A DNA stretch of 64,000 nucleotides. Origin: Lachnospiraceae bacterium (GTDB lineage: Bacteria > Bacillota > Clostridia > Lachnospirales > Lachnospiraceae). A model generated the notes under the pieces. That model made no database searches. It was given only the letters and a program-made list of their open reading frames with translations, and had not been told where the DNA came from. Location: contig JAAUZH010000005.1 in assembly GCA_014804675.1 (NCBI GenBank), positions 36,346-100,345 of the forward strand, given 5' to 3'. Of the stretch, positions 19,562-28,407 are shown one piece after another (positions within the stretch are counted from its first letter, which is position 1; each line of letters starts with the position of its first letter). A program made the position numbers and the translations under genes.

Positions 19562-19858
19562 CTAATTGGAAAGAACCAAATCATCTACTAAGGCAAACCT
19601 ATTAGGTAATTCTTGCAAAGTCGAGCTTCTATATGATGTACCTGCAATCTGTTCTATCATTAAATATAGTATAAGTGATTTTTCATATAATAACAGGCTG
19701 ATTGACTGAACGTTACAGGAGGCAGATGTATTTCCAACATTTACCTTTATAACTGCGCTTCCTACACCAACTGCTTTTACCGTACCATCACTTTCTATCA
19801 CTGACACTTCCGTGTCTGTTGATTTCCATGTTACCAAGTCAGTAAAGCTAACAGGCAC
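19562..19858 (-). pseudogene. Bacterial Ig-like (Big_2) domain remnant
   Basis: The frame contains VTWKSTDTEVSVIESDGTVKA and GSAVIKVNVGN, typical of Big_2 domains of surface proteins. It has no signal peptide, no cell-wall anchor and no plausible start, and the rest of the frame (19562-19700) shows no similarity I recognise. It is best seen as a fragment left by deletion. The 200 bases on its far side (19859-20073) hold no gene I can support. Confidence 0.6.
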
Positions 19859-20073
19859 TACTACAATAAATAATTTATGAAGTTTTACTGCGAAACAAAT
19901 ACTTGTATGCTTTAAAATTGCACAATGGCATCAGTATTAATCACTGCAATGAATATATCTTACCAATCGCTTGCAGACAAACTAAGAGTAAAATTCGTAC
20001 TTTCCTAATCACATATATAAAGTATGAGGGTGCTCCAAAAGCCATTTCAAGACTTTTAAGCACCCTTTCGCTA

Positions 20074-20718
20074 TTACTTCCTTTTGCTTTTTTTCTTATT
20101 TGTTGCATTTTTATTTTTTCCTTGCTTATGCACTGCTTCTGTCTGCAACGTGTGGATTTCCAATAGAAACAATATGTTTGCCAACGAAAGTACATTATAA
20201 TTGTTCTCTTTTTTAGTATAATGCAATTCCGAAGCAAAATTATTCCGATAGTCTCCATGATTACAATCTGGAAAAATTATGCCATCGTCTACTCTTTTCC
20301 CTAAACTTGCTTTTGTCGCTTCTGATAATTCCTCATTGCAGTTTATGCTTGATAAAACAAACGCACGTAATACTGACATTCCAACTGTTATCGCAAGATT
20401 CTCATTTAAGGCTAAATAACTTTGTTCGGTATCTGAATCTGCCAAACGACAACTTAATACATTTGCCTTAATAATTGCATACATATAACAAGCACATACC
20501 TTATGGCGATCTAATTTTCCACCTGCATCCCGCATATAAGTTAATTTAACATGTCTATTTAAATTTACATATTCCTGCCAAATAGCTTCTTTCGCATTAT
20601 ATGACACAACAATTTCCGAATAACGATTTTGATAGTCTTGAATAGTTGGATTTATGACCACTTCCCATATCTTTTCATAGCTATTCTTATCTATAAAAAT
20701 ATTATCATCTTTGAGCAT
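20074..20718 (-). CDS. Hypothetical protein with Lys-rich tail, third gene of a membrane operon
   Basis: About 214 residues, no recognised family. It has no membrane helix. The middle has a KLDRHKVCACYMYAIIKAN segment that looks like a conserved buried helix, and the tail is strongly basic (NATNKKKSKRK). I prefer the ATG at 20718 (MLKDDN) because AGGTG precedes it. It follows the stop of the small membrane gene by only 4 bases, so translation is probably coupled. The tail might bind nucleic acid or membrane lipid; this is inference only. A hairpin at about 20028-20073 may mark the transcript end. Confidence 0.65.
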   Translation of the reverse strand: MLKDDNIFIDKNSYEKIWEVVINPTIQDYQNRYSEIVVSYNAKEAIWQEYVNLNRHVKLTYMRDAGGKLDRHKVCACYMYAIIKANVLSCRLADSDTEQSYLALNENLAITVGMSVLRAFVLSSINCNEELSEATKASLGKRVDDGIIFPDCNHGDYRNNFASELHYTKKENNYNVLSLANILFLLEIHTLQTEAVHKQGKNKNATNKKKSKRK

Positions 20719-20722
20719 CGCA

Positions 20723-20917
20723 TCACCTGTTCCACTCATTTGTAATTTTCAAATAAGTCATTGCATCACTAATTGATGCATCAGAATTTTCTAATCGCTG
20801 ACCTACTAATTCAATGCTTTTATCACTATTTAATATTTTTGTTACTATAATCGCTAAAATGACTGAAGCAATTACTAAAACCCCAAAAATAATCACATAA
20901 ATTAATCCCATTGCCAT
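20723..20917 (-). CDS. Small single-span membrane protein
   Basis: 64 residues starting MAMGLIYVIIFGVLVIAS, with one strong transmembrane helix (about residues 4-28) and a polar tail (SIELVGQRLENSDASISDAM). The ATG at 20917 has AAGGTG 6 bases upstream. A TTG 12 codons earlier would overlap the previous gene. It sits 28 bases after the four-helix membrane gene and 4 bases before the soluble gene. No family recognised. Confidence 0.6.
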   Translation of the reverse strand: MAMGLIYVIIFGVLVIASVILAIIVTKILNSDKSIELVGQRLENSDASISDAMTYLKITNEWNR

Positions 20918-20945
20918 TTTTTGCACCTTTGACTTTCCTCTAGAT

Positions 20946-21359
20946 TCAACCAAACTGTTGTAATTTCTTCTTGGTGTAGCTTAATTTACAAATACAATAA
21001 ACAAAATCTGCTATATCAATAAAACAAAATGCAATTGTCATACCCATCAAAATCCAGTTATATGTTATTGTATTTGAAACCCCGTTAGAAACATCTGTAT
21101 TTGCAAATGCATAAAAACACATTGCAACAGCCAATATACCAACTATAGCACCCACAATGTAGATAACATAAAAAATCTTCAATTGCCTTTCTATAATTTT
21201 GGAAACAAGCTCTATAAATTTTCCTAAAACATATACGCTAACAGTAACATAGAAAGAAATATCTGTCAAATTGTATACCATTGGTAACATAATTACTAGT
21301 GCCACAATAGATAAAAGCATCTTAAACGCAGAAATCGTAAAACCATCCTTTGTATTCAT
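20946..21359 (-). CDS. Four-helix membrane protein, first gene of an unknown operon
   Basis: 137 residues with four predicted membrane helices (around FKMLLSIVALVIMLPMVY, DISFYVTVSVYVLGKFI, FYVIYIVGAIVGILAVAMCF and NWILMGMTIAFCFIDIADFV). The ATG at 21359 (MNTKDG) has GAGG 6 bases upstream. The GTG four codons earlier is less likely. A promoter lies at 21391-21419. With the next two genes it forms a compact operon on an accessory stretch beside recombinase remnants. The function is unknown. Confidence 0.65.
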   Translation of the reverse strand: MNTKDGFTISAFKMLLSIVALVIMLPMVYNLTDISFYVTVSVYVLGKFIELVSKIIERQLKIFYVIYIVGAIVGILAVAMCFYAFANTDVSNGVSNTITYNWILMGMTIAFCFIDIADFVYCICKLSYTKKKLQQFG

Positions 21360-21390
21360 TGGCTTCCTCACGTAAACTTATAATGCAAAT

Positions 21391-21419
21391 ATCATAACAC
21401 ATACAAATTCAAATTACAA
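21391..21419 (-). promoter_or_regulatory. Predicted promoter of the three-gene membrane operon
   Basis: On the minus strand TTGTAA (21419-21414) and TATGAT (21396-21391) are 17 bases apart. They lie 31 bases upstream of the first start codon. No operator repeat is evident. Confidence 0.65.
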
Positions 21420-21547
21420 TGCTTTTTTGGTTTTGCCATCCTTTTTATTTTTAATGGTTTTGTCCTATAAAAATTATTATTATCCTTTTTGATAATCATA
21501 TGCACCTTCTAAGCTGACTGTACCATTAATCCATTTTACCTAATCAT

Positions 21548-21940
21548 TCACATTTCTATCGTCTTAAAATTAATATTCCCTTTCCCCGTAATAGAGAAGC
21601 TGTCCTGTTCTGCCACAGCCATAACCTCACCATCAAATCCCTTTATAATTGCATTTGAATCCGGCCAGTTAATATGATCTTTAAAATCCGGATTGTACTT
21701 TAAAACATCCTCAAAATATGTGACAATCAAAAGCGCTGAATCTGTGCAAAATTCGCCTATTATTTTGCCCGTATCCACATCTAACACCTGGCATCCATAC
21801 TCATCTCCCGGGGCTATATGGAGTACATTTTCAAATCCCAATGCCTCCATATTTTTCCCCCACTGGCATAACTGCCAGTCTTCCTCACTTTTTACCACAT
21901 TACATGGGTCAACGATGATAATATCCCCTTTAAACCGCAT
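21548..21940 (-). CDS. Hypothetical protein with GDIIIVDPC motif
   Basis: 130 residues, soluble, no signal peptide. It opens MRFKGDIIIVDPCNVVKSEEDW, a pattern I associate with small uncharacterised proteins of firmicutes and their phages, but I cannot name a function. Aromatic and acidic residues are frequent. It is probably a separate unit between the membrane operon and trpB2. Confidence 0.6.
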   Translation of the reverse strand: MRFKGDIIIVDPCNVVKSEEDWQLCQWGKNMEALGFENVLHIAPGDEYGCQVLDVDTGKIIGEFCTDSALLIVTYFEDVLKYNPDFKDHINWPDSNAIIKGFDGEVMAVAEQDSFSITGKGNINFKTIEM

Positions 21941-21994
21941 ACTCCTTTTCCATTCCTTTTCTTTTGCACCAATTTACCAGTTCCTTGTCAAAAA

Positions 21995-23368
21995 TTATAC
22001 TTCCACCTTCGGAAGCAGACTGATAGATTTTTCCAGATCAGCATCCGTAGGGATATAGTCATTCATTTCCCCATCATTATATTTCTGGTAAGCAACCATA
22101 TCAAAATATCCCGTACCAGTCAGCCCAAATACGATATTCTTTTCTTCACCTGTTTCCTTACATTTCATAGCTTCATCAATAGCTGCCTTAATGGCATGGC
22201 TGCTTTCCGGAGCCGGAAGGATGCCTTCCACTCTGGCAAAGGTTTCTGCTGCCTTGAATACTTCTGTCTGTTCTACGCTTCTCGCCTCAAGCAGTCCTTG
22301 ATCGTACAATTCGGAAACGATGGAACTCATGCCGTGATAGCGAAGCCCTCCCGCATGGTTGGCAGAAGGAATGAATCCGCTGCCAAGAGTATACATTTTA
22401 GCAAGAGGACAAACCTTTCCCGTATCACAGAAATCATATGCATAAGTTCCTCTTGTAAGGCTTGGACAGGATGCAGGCTCTACCGCAATCATCTTATAAT
22501 CTGCCTCTCCCCTTAAAACTTCCCCTGCAAAAGGAGAAATCAGTCCGCCAAGATTGGAGCCGCCTCCGGCACAGCCTATAATGGTATCCGCTTTAATATC
22601 GTACTTCTTTAATGCCGCCTGGGTTTCCAGACCGATAATGGACTGGTGCAGCAATACCTGGGCAAGTACCGAACCTAATACATAACGGTAGCCTTCCTGA
22701 CTTGTAGCCGCCTCAACAGCCTCGGAAATGGCACAGCCAAGGCTTCCGGTAGTTCCCGGGAATTCTTCGTTGATTTTACGTCCCACATTGGTATTCATGG
22801 AAGGGGACGGGGTTACCTGCGCGCCATAGGTGCGCATTACTTCCCGACGGAAAGGCTTCTGTTCATAGGAGCATTTTACCATATATACCTGACAATCCAG
22901 ATCAAAGTAAGAACATGCCATGGAAAGCGCCGTTCCCCACTGTCCTGCGCCTGTCTCTGTAGTAACACCTTTCAGCCCCTGTTTCTTTGCATAATATGCC
23001 TGTGCAATAGCAGAATTCAATTTATGGCTTCCTGATGTATTATTGCCTTCAAATTTATAATAAATGTGAGCCGGAGTCCCCAGCTTTTTCTCCAGACAGT
23101 ATGCCCTTACAAGAGGTGACGGGCGGTACATCTTATAGAAATCACGGATTTCCTGTGGGATGTCAAAATAAGGTGTTGTATCATCCAATTCCTGCTTTGC
23201 AAGTTCACGGCAGAAGATGCCGGCAAGTTCGTCCTCGGTAACCGGCTGCAAGGTGCCCGGATTTAAAATAGGGGCTGGCTTCTTTTTCATGTCCGCACGC
23301 ACGTTGTACCATTGCTTTGGCATTTCCTGTTCTTCTAAATAAATTTTGTAAGGGATTTTTTGATCCAT
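21995..23368 (-). CDS. TrpB2-type tryptophan synthase beta-like enzyme
   Basis: A PLP enzyme of 457 residues in the TrpB2 group. The PLP lysine lies in NTSGSHKLNSAIAQ, the Gly-rich phosphate loop is GCAGGGSNLGG, and the substrate region is TETGAGQWG. TrpB2 proteins are longer than TrpB1 and often occur without a TrpA partner. They can make tryptophan from free indole and serine. No trpA or other trp gene is nearby, so indole salvage is the likeliest role. AGGAAAG precedes the ATG. A 707-base gap with two hairpin elements lies upstream. Confidence 0.92.
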   Translation of the reverse strand: MDQKIPYKIYLEEQEMPKQWYNVRADMKKKPAPILNPGTLQPVTEDELAGIFCRELAKQELDDTTPYFDIPQEIRDFYKMYRPSPLVRAYCLEKKLGTPAHIYYKFEGNNTSGSHKLNSAIAQAYYAKKQGLKGVTTETGAGQWGTALSMACSYFDLDCQVYMVKCSYEQKPFRREVMRTYGAQVTPSPSMNTNVGRKINEEFPGTTGSLGCAISEAVEAATSQEGYRYVLGSVLAQVLLHQSIIGLETQAALKKYDIKADTIIGCAGGGSNLGGLISPFAGEVLRGEADYKMIAVEPASCPSLTRGTYAYDFCDTGKVCPLAKMYTLGSGFIPSANHAGGLRYHGMSSIVSELYDQGLLEARSVEQTEVFKAAETFARVEGILPAPESSHAIKAAIDEAMKCKETGEEKNIVFGLTGTGYFDMVAYQKYNDGEMNDYIPTDADLEKSISLLPKVEV

Positions 23369-23522
23369 TTTCTTTCCTCGCTTCCTTTTTTGTTTCTTGT
23401 ATGATAATTATGTTCTTATCCTTTGCGGTAAATCATTCCTTGGTTATTTTATCATAGATTTTCGTTTCTGAATAGGTTTTCGGGGCTGGTTTTTTAGCGG
23501 GTGGGGGATTGGATACGAGGAC

Positions 23523-23670
23523 GTAGGAGTTGGCATATTATTTAGTAGTCTTCCGGGCACGCTCTCGCTCTGCAAAGACGCAGCGGTACTAACGCACCAA
23601 AATACGGTGCGTAAGTGCCGGCGACTTTGCCAAGGCCCGGAAGACTACTAAATAATATGCCAACTCCTAC
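23523..23670 (+). repeat. Family I hairpin element, copy B
   Basis: Perfect 35-base arms (23523-23557 and 23636-23670) enclose a 78-base core (23558-23635). The core folds further through GCAAAG/CTTTGC, CGGTACT/AGTGCCG and ACGCACC/GGTGCGT. Outside the arms lie flanks shared with copies C and D: GGATTGGAT...GAGGAC on the left and TATCGAAAAGCC on the right. The strand given is the one on which the core reads CACGCTCTCG. The 23369-23522 stretch before it shows nothing else. Confidence 0.92.
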
Positions 23671-23820
23671 TGGTTATCGAAAAGCCGGATGTTGCTCAAA
23701 AAAGCGTCTTTCATTGGTGGGAAGTGCTTTGAAAGGCTTTAAATATATAAACTAAGCATATAAATATACTTAGCGGCAGACAGCGCCTCATCATCAAAGA
23801 GTACAGGCTGAAACGAAACA

Positions 23821-24047
23821 GCAAAAGAGGGATGTGGGCGGATTCCATGCATTGTTTTTGAGCGGGATTTTCCTTAACAGTCTGCTCTCTACCCAGGGTA
23901 AAATTGCCATGGACGGCAATTTTAGGCATATTGCGCCACGGACGGCGCTATATGCCGCCCCGAACGGTACCAACACCTTAAATCAGACTGTTTAGGAAAA
24001 TCCCGCTCAAAAACACCGCATGGAATCCGCCCACATCCCTCTTTTGC
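23821..24047 (+). repeat. Family II hairpin element, first copy
   Basis: Two 64-base arms (23821-23884 and 23984-24047) pair with only three mismatched positions around a 99-base core (23885-23983). The core has one hairpin AAAATTGCC/GGCAATTTT (23900-23923) and one GGCATAT-t-GCGCC/GGCGC-t-ATATGCC (23925-23956). Both have six-base loops of the form AYGGAC. The left arm is preceded by GGCTGAAACGAAACA, also present at the second copy. It lies between scrK and trpB2, 29 bases past the scrK stop, and may serve as its transcript end. The 150 bases between it and copy B show no gene. Confidence 0.92.
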
Positions 24048-24075
24048 GTCCGTGTATCCAACGTCCGCGCATTCA

Positions 24076-25041
24076 TCACCCTCTACTTCTGATAAACCCT
24101 TCAATCTCCTCCCTCTCCGGCATTACCTTTAACGCCCCTTTTCTGGTAGTAATCATGGAGGCTCCCGCATTTGCAAACACAAGCAGTTCCCTCAGGTTAT
24201 CCTGCGTCAATCCATCCAGTCCATGCTCCAGAATATACCCCAGTGCGCAGCCTGTAAAGGTATCTCCCGCACCTGTTGTCTCTATGGTATTCTCCTGCAG
24301 GAAAGGCTTTTCTTCTACTACAATATCCCCATAATATGCCCTGCTACCTTCTTTTCCAAGGGTGAGGAAAATCAATGGAATGGGGTATTGTCCACGAAGT
24401 ATTTCGATGCCCTTCCCATAGTCCCTGGTACCCGTCATGAATTCCAGCTCATTATCCGAAATCTTTAGGATATCACACTTAGAAAGGCCATATCGGATTT
24501 CTTCTTTTGCATGTTCCAGGGAATCCCAGAGAGGCTCTCTGAGATTTGGATCAAAGGATATGAGCAGACCATTCTCTTTTGCAACCTCTAAAGCATACCT
24601 TGTGGCCTGACGGACTCCTTCATGGGTAGAAGACAAGGTTCCGAAGTGAAATATTTTTCCGGCTTTTATGATGTCTTCTGAAACCTCTTCTTTTTTCAAC
24701 ATCATATCTGCTCCGGGATTTCTGTAGAAACTAAAATCCCGGTCGCCATTAGGCAGCTTGTGTACAAAGGCAAGAGTGGTGGGTATTTCCTTATCCATGA
24801 GCAGATTGGTCACATCCGTTCCGCTTTCCTCTACTGCTTTTCTAAGCTGCTGACCAAAAGAATCCTCACCAACTTTGCCGATAAAAGCTGTTTTCTTTCC
24901 CAGGCGGTTCAGCATTGCCAATACATTACATGGCGCTCCTCCCGGGTTTGCCTCCAATATGGGATTGCCCTGCTGGCTGATACCATTTTCCGTAAAATCT
25001 ATCAATAATTCTCCCAGCGCTACTACATCAAATGCTTTCAC
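24076..25041 (-). CDS. scrK: Fructokinase (PfkB family)
   Basis: A ribokinase-fold sugar kinase of 321 residues. The N-terminal sugar motif is GELLIDFTENG, the Gly-rich GGAPCNVLAMLNRLG follows, and the C-terminal PfkB signature has the catalytic Asp in TTGAGDTFTGCALG. It should make fructose-6-phosphate from the fructose released by the GH32 enzyme encoded just upstream. The start is a GTG at 25041 with AAAGGAG 6 bases upstream. It is the last gene of the sucrose/fructan operon, 20 bases after the GH32 gene. Confidence 0.92.
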   Translation of the reverse strand: MKAFDVVALGELLIDFTENGISQQGNPILEANPGGAPCNVLAMLNRLGKKTAFIGKVGEDSFGQQLRKAVEESGTDVTNLLMDKEIPTTLAFVHKLPNGDRDFSFYRNPGADMMLKKEEVSEDIIKAGKIFHFGTLSSTHEGVRQATRYALEVAKENGLLISFDPNLREPLWDSLEHAKEEIRYGLSKCDILKISDNELEFMTGTRDYGKGIEILRGQYPIPLIFLTLGKEGSRAYYGDIVVEEKPFLQENTIETTGAGDTFTGCALGYILEHGLDGLTQDNLRELLVFANAGASMITTRKGALKVMPEREEIEGFIRSRG

Positions 25042-25061
25042 CTTATACTCCTTTCCGCCCG

Positions 25062-26387
25062 TTATTCCGACTCATCAATAGTAAATAAAGAATATTCCGT
25101 TTCAGAATCCGTTTCTATTTCCTTACCCAATCCATACACAACATTGCTGATTACATATTCGCCATCATTGACATATACTTCAATCATATTCCTGTCTACA
25201 TAAATGTCAAGCTGAAAGCCTTCCTTTACCTCTGGAGTTTCAAATTCCATCCGGTATTCCTCTGATTTAACAAACACGTTTTGCCTGTCTGTATATATTT
25301 TTCCCTGTTTTCTTGAAATCCGGTACCCTCCCACTAAGATAGATTTTCCTTCTTCCAAATCAAGGTGAATGCAATATCCTGCCTCGTCTGCCTCTTTGGG
25401 AGATTCTATTTTTTTCTGGTAGGCTTTTTTCAAATTCGGGTGCAGCCGGAAATAAATATGCTCATTTTTTACCTCTACGATTCTTGGCATACAGAACATT
25501 CCGTTCCATTTATCATCCACTGCTTCCGGCATACGAAGCCATGCGGTAATTATCCTTTGTCCCGTTTCATCTACTGTGCTCTGCGGCGCATAAAGATCCA
25601 GACCATAATCCAGAAACTGATAGGTATCGGGCATTTTCATGGCACATGTTTCCTCATCGAATTCCACAAGGCAGCATACCGCCTGATTTTCATAAAGCTT
25701 TCCGTCTTTCATAATTCCCATTGGAGAAAAGACCAGTACCTTTCCGTTTTTCGTTTCAAAATAATCAGGACATTCCCACATCCATCCAAGCTTATTGTCC
25801 TTTGATACCTGATTCACATATGTCCACTGAGACAGATCCTGGCTTCTGTAAAACAGGAGCTTTCCTCCTTCCTCCTTTGTGGCGCTCCCGATTACCATAT
25901 ACCAGGCATCCTTCCCGCGCCAGACCTTAGGATCTCTCGTATGAGTCCTGTCACCTTTCTTTTTATCTGTTATAGCAGGAATTATCACCTGTTTTCCCTG
26001 AAAATTATCAAATCGGAATCCATCCTCCGAAGAGATCATAAGCTGTGAGGCTTCAAACTGCTCATTGCTGCACAGGTGAATATTTTCCGGGTCTGTCTCC
26101 ATATAATGAACTCCCGTATAAAAAAGATGCATTTTCCCATCCTTTTCTACGGCGCTTCCGGAAAAGCACCCGTTCTGATCCTCGTACTTTGTTGGAAAAA
26201 GCGCAATTCCCTTATGCTCCCAGTTTACCAGGTCCTTGCTTACCGCATGACCCCAGTGCATGGTGCCCCATTTTGGCGCATATGGAAAATATTGATAAAA
26301 CAAATGGTAATTTCCTTTATAATAGATAAATCCATTTGGGTCATTAATCCAGTTGTCCGGCGCTTTTAAATGCAATTTCTGTATCAT
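25062..26387 (-). CDS. Glycoside hydrolase family 32 (sucrose/fructo-oligosaccharide hydrolase)
   Basis: An intracellular GH32 enzyme (no signal peptide) of about 441 residues. The three family motifs are visible: WINDPNG with the nucleophile Asp, RDPK with the transition-state Asp, and the Glu acid/base in WECPDYF. A C-terminal beta-sandwich region follows. It cleaves terminal fructose from sucrose or short fructans. I start at the ATG at 26387 (MIQKLHLK), 6 bases after AGGAG. With an ABC importer rather than a PTS, the substrate is probably free sucrose or kestose-type oligosaccharides rather than sucrose-6-phosphate. Confidence 0.93.
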   Translation of the reverse strand: MIQKLHLKAPDNWINDPNGFIYYKGNYHLFYQYFPYAPKWGTMHWGHAVSKDLVNWEHKGIALFPTKYEDQNGCFSGSAVEKDGKMHLFYTGVHYMETDPENIHLCSNEQFEASQLMISSEDGFRFDNFQGKQVIIPAITDKKKGDRTHTRDPKVWRGKDAWYMVIGSATKEEGGKLLFYRSQDLSQWTYVNQVSKDNKLGWMWECPDYFETKNGKVLVFSPMGIMKDGKLYENQAVCCLVEFDEETCAMKMPDTYQFLDYGLDLYAPQSTVDETGQRIITAWLRMPEAVDDKWNGMFCMPRIVEVKNEHIYFRLHPNLKKAYQKKIESPKEADEAGYCIHLDLEEGKSILVGGYRISRKQGKIYTDRQNVFVKSEEYRMEFETPEVKEGFQLDIYVDRNMIEVYVNDGEYVISNVVYGLGKEIETDSETEYSLFTIDESE

Positions 26388-26435
26388 ATCCATACTCCTA
26401 TCTTCCATATCGAGTCTTTTATCAGTTAGCAACCG

Positions 26436-27545
26436 CTAATCATTCTGTTTTTCAAGAATGCTTTCTTCTGTCTCCTTATCAAAGAAATGCATCTTAAGAG
26501 GTGAAAGCACAAAATCGATCTGATCCCCTATCTGGCTTATTTCATACTTGGAAACTCTTGCAACCGTCTGGCTTCCTCCAAAGGTAAAATAAAGATTATT
26601 TTCATTTCCCATAACCTCTGTATTTTCTATGACTGCCTGCTGTTTTTCCGATGCATACAGATCCAGATTCTGGCCATCCAGCTTAATATCTTCTCCTCTG
26701 ATTCCCATAATCAGCTCACCCTGTCTGCCCTTCAGTTTCTCTGCTACTATATCCGGCAGCACTATCTTACTTCCGTCCTTGAATTTCATTTTGTTTCCTT
26801 TCACAGAGACATCAAAGAAATTCATCTGTGGAGAGCCGATAAAGCCTGCTACAAATTTGTTTACCGGGTGCTCGTAAAGCTCCATTGGCTTTCCAACCTG
26901 TTGAATGACTCCGTCCTTCATAATGACGATTCTATCTGCCATCGTCATTGCTTCCACCTGGTCATGGGTAACGTAAATGGTTGTGCTCCCTAATTCACGG
27001 TGCAGCTTGCTTATTTCATTACGCATGCTGACACGCAGCTTTGCATCCAGATTAGACAGTGGTTCATCCATCAAAAAGACCTTCTGATTCTTCACAATGG
27101 CACGACCTAATGCGACTCTCTGCCTCTGTCCGCCGGACAGGTTCTTTGGCTTGCGGTAACGATATTCCTCCAATCCCAGAATATCAATTGCCCATTCTAC
27201 TTTCTTTTTGATTTCTTCTGCCGGCACCTTCATGTTTTTTAATCCATAAGCAATGTTTTTTTCCACTGTCATATGAGGATATAATGCATAGTTCTGGAAT
27301 ACCATGGCAATTCCTCTGTCTCTTGGAGCCACCTGATTCACTTGCCTGCCATCAATAAATAATTCTCCAGAGGTGATTTCCTCAAAGCCTGCTACCATGC
27401 GCAGCGTCGTGGACTTGCCACATCCAGAAGGACCTACAAAAGCAATAAATTCCTTCTCTTCTATGGAAAGTGTAAAATCCGTAACCGAATTTTTGTCTGC
27501 CTTTTCGTATTTTTTACATATGTTTTTAAATTCTATAAAGCTCAT
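26436..27545 (-). CDS. msmK: Carbohydrate ABC importer ATPase (MsmK/UgpC type)
   Basis: Walker A GPSGCGKST, signature LSGGQRQRVALGRA, Walker B VFLMDEPLSNLDAKLR and the H-loop TIYVTHDQVEAM mark a CUT1 sugar ATPase. The C-terminal 120 residues are the TOBE/regulatory domain of this group. The ATG at 27545 (MSFIEFKN) has AAGGTG 6 bases upstream. MsmK often serves several importers, but here it is encoded directly behind its two permease genes, so it is probably dedicated to this system. Confidence 0.93.
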   Translation of the reverse strand: MSFIEFKNICKKYEKADKNSVTDFTLSIEEKEFIAFVGPSGCGKSTTLRMVAGFEEITSGELFIDGRQVNQVAPRDRGIAMVFQNYALYPHMTVEKNIAYGLKNMKVPAEEIKKKVEWAIDILGLEEYRYRKPKNLSGGQRQRVALGRAIVKNQKVFLMDEPLSNLDAKLRVSMRNEISKLHRELGSTTIYVTHDQVEAMTMADRIVIMKDGVIQQVGKPMELYEHPVNKFVAGFIGSPQMNFFDVSVKGNKMKFKDGSKIVLPDIVAEKLKGRQGELIMGIRGEDIKLDGQNLDLYASEKQQAVIENTEVMGNENNLYFTFGGSQTVARVSKYEISQIGDQIDFVLSPLKMHFFDKETEESILEKQND

Positions 27546-27555
27546 ACTCTTCACC

Positions 27556-28407
27556 TTAACCTTCCTTTGATCCTGTTGATGTGACACCTTCTACAATCTG
27601 TTTCGAGAACAGAGAATAAATGATAATAACCGGAATTGTTACTAAAGTAATCACTGCAAGGGTCTGCCCCATTGTAGTATTCTCATTGGCTGTAATGGAA
27701 TTTAGTCCTATCTGCGCTGTCAGCAGATCGCTGGAGGTAAATACCAGAGAGGGCCAAAGATAATCATTCCACACACCAAGGAACGTAAACACGCTGACCG
27801 TTGCAACAACTGTCTTGGACATAGGCAGCACCATCGTAAAGAAATACTTAATAGGACTGCAGAAATCAAGCTGTGCTGCTTCGTACACATCATCCGGCAG
27901 ACTTAAGAATACCTGACGGAATAAAAAGATATTAAAGGGATTGACTATCATGGGAAGTATATAGCCAACTATGGTATTTAAAAGTCCTACCTTTGCTATC
28001 ATTAAAAAGTGAATCGTAATAATCGTTTCCATTGGCACGATTTGAAGCAGCAGAATCACCAATACCCATCGCTCTCTGAAAGGGAATTTTATTTTTGCAA
28101 GGGCATATCCTGCAAGACCATTTACCACAATTCCAAGAACAATCAATATTGCCGCATAGAGCAGGGTATTTGTCATATATCGTAAGAAATTGGTATTTGT
28201 CAGTATGGAAACATAGTTTTCAAAAAAATTGCCGTTTAGTGCCGGTGGAATAAAAGCCGATACTGTATTCATGTCTGCCGTAATTGCCGCATCACCCTTA
28301 AAAGAGTTTGCAAGCATCCAGATAACCGGAAACAGAAAGAACAGGGACAGTATCAAAAGAACTGCTGCTAATATAAAGTTAATTGTTTTTTGTCTTTTTG
28401 TTAACAT
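27556..28407 (-). CDS. Sugar ABC importer permease (MalG/MsmG type)
   Basis: 283 residues, six membrane helices, with the coupling motif EAAQLDFCSPIKYFFTMVLPM. Its gene overlaps the preceding permease gene by 29 bases and has its own GGAGGAG site. It forms the CUT1 transmembrane pair with the other permease and is energised by the MsmK-type ATPase. Confidence 0.93.
   Translation of the reverse strand: MLTKRQKTINFILAAVLLILSLFFLFPVIWMLANSFKGDAAITADMNTVSAFIPPALNGNFFENYVSILTNTNFLRYMTNTLLYAAILIVLGIVVNGLAGYALAKIKFPFRERWVLVILLLQIVPMETIITIHFLMIAKVGLLNTIVGYILPMIVNPFNIFLFRQVFLSLPDDVYEAAQLDFCSPIKYFFTMVLPMSKTVVATVSVFTFLGVWNDYLWPSLVFTSSDLLTAQIGLNSITANENTTMGQTLAVITLVTIPVIIIYSLFSKQIVEGVTSTGSKEG

Noticed and set aside
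20028..20073. Terminator after the unknown membrane operon
   Set aside because: AGGGTGCT/AGCACCCT can pair, but no T-run follows on the minus strand, so I mention it only as a possible transcript-end hairpin.
23523..24047. Retron or integron attC origin for the hairpin elements
   Set aside because: No reverse transcriptase or integrase gene is near any copy, and attC sites have conserved ends with variable centres, the reverse of what is seen.
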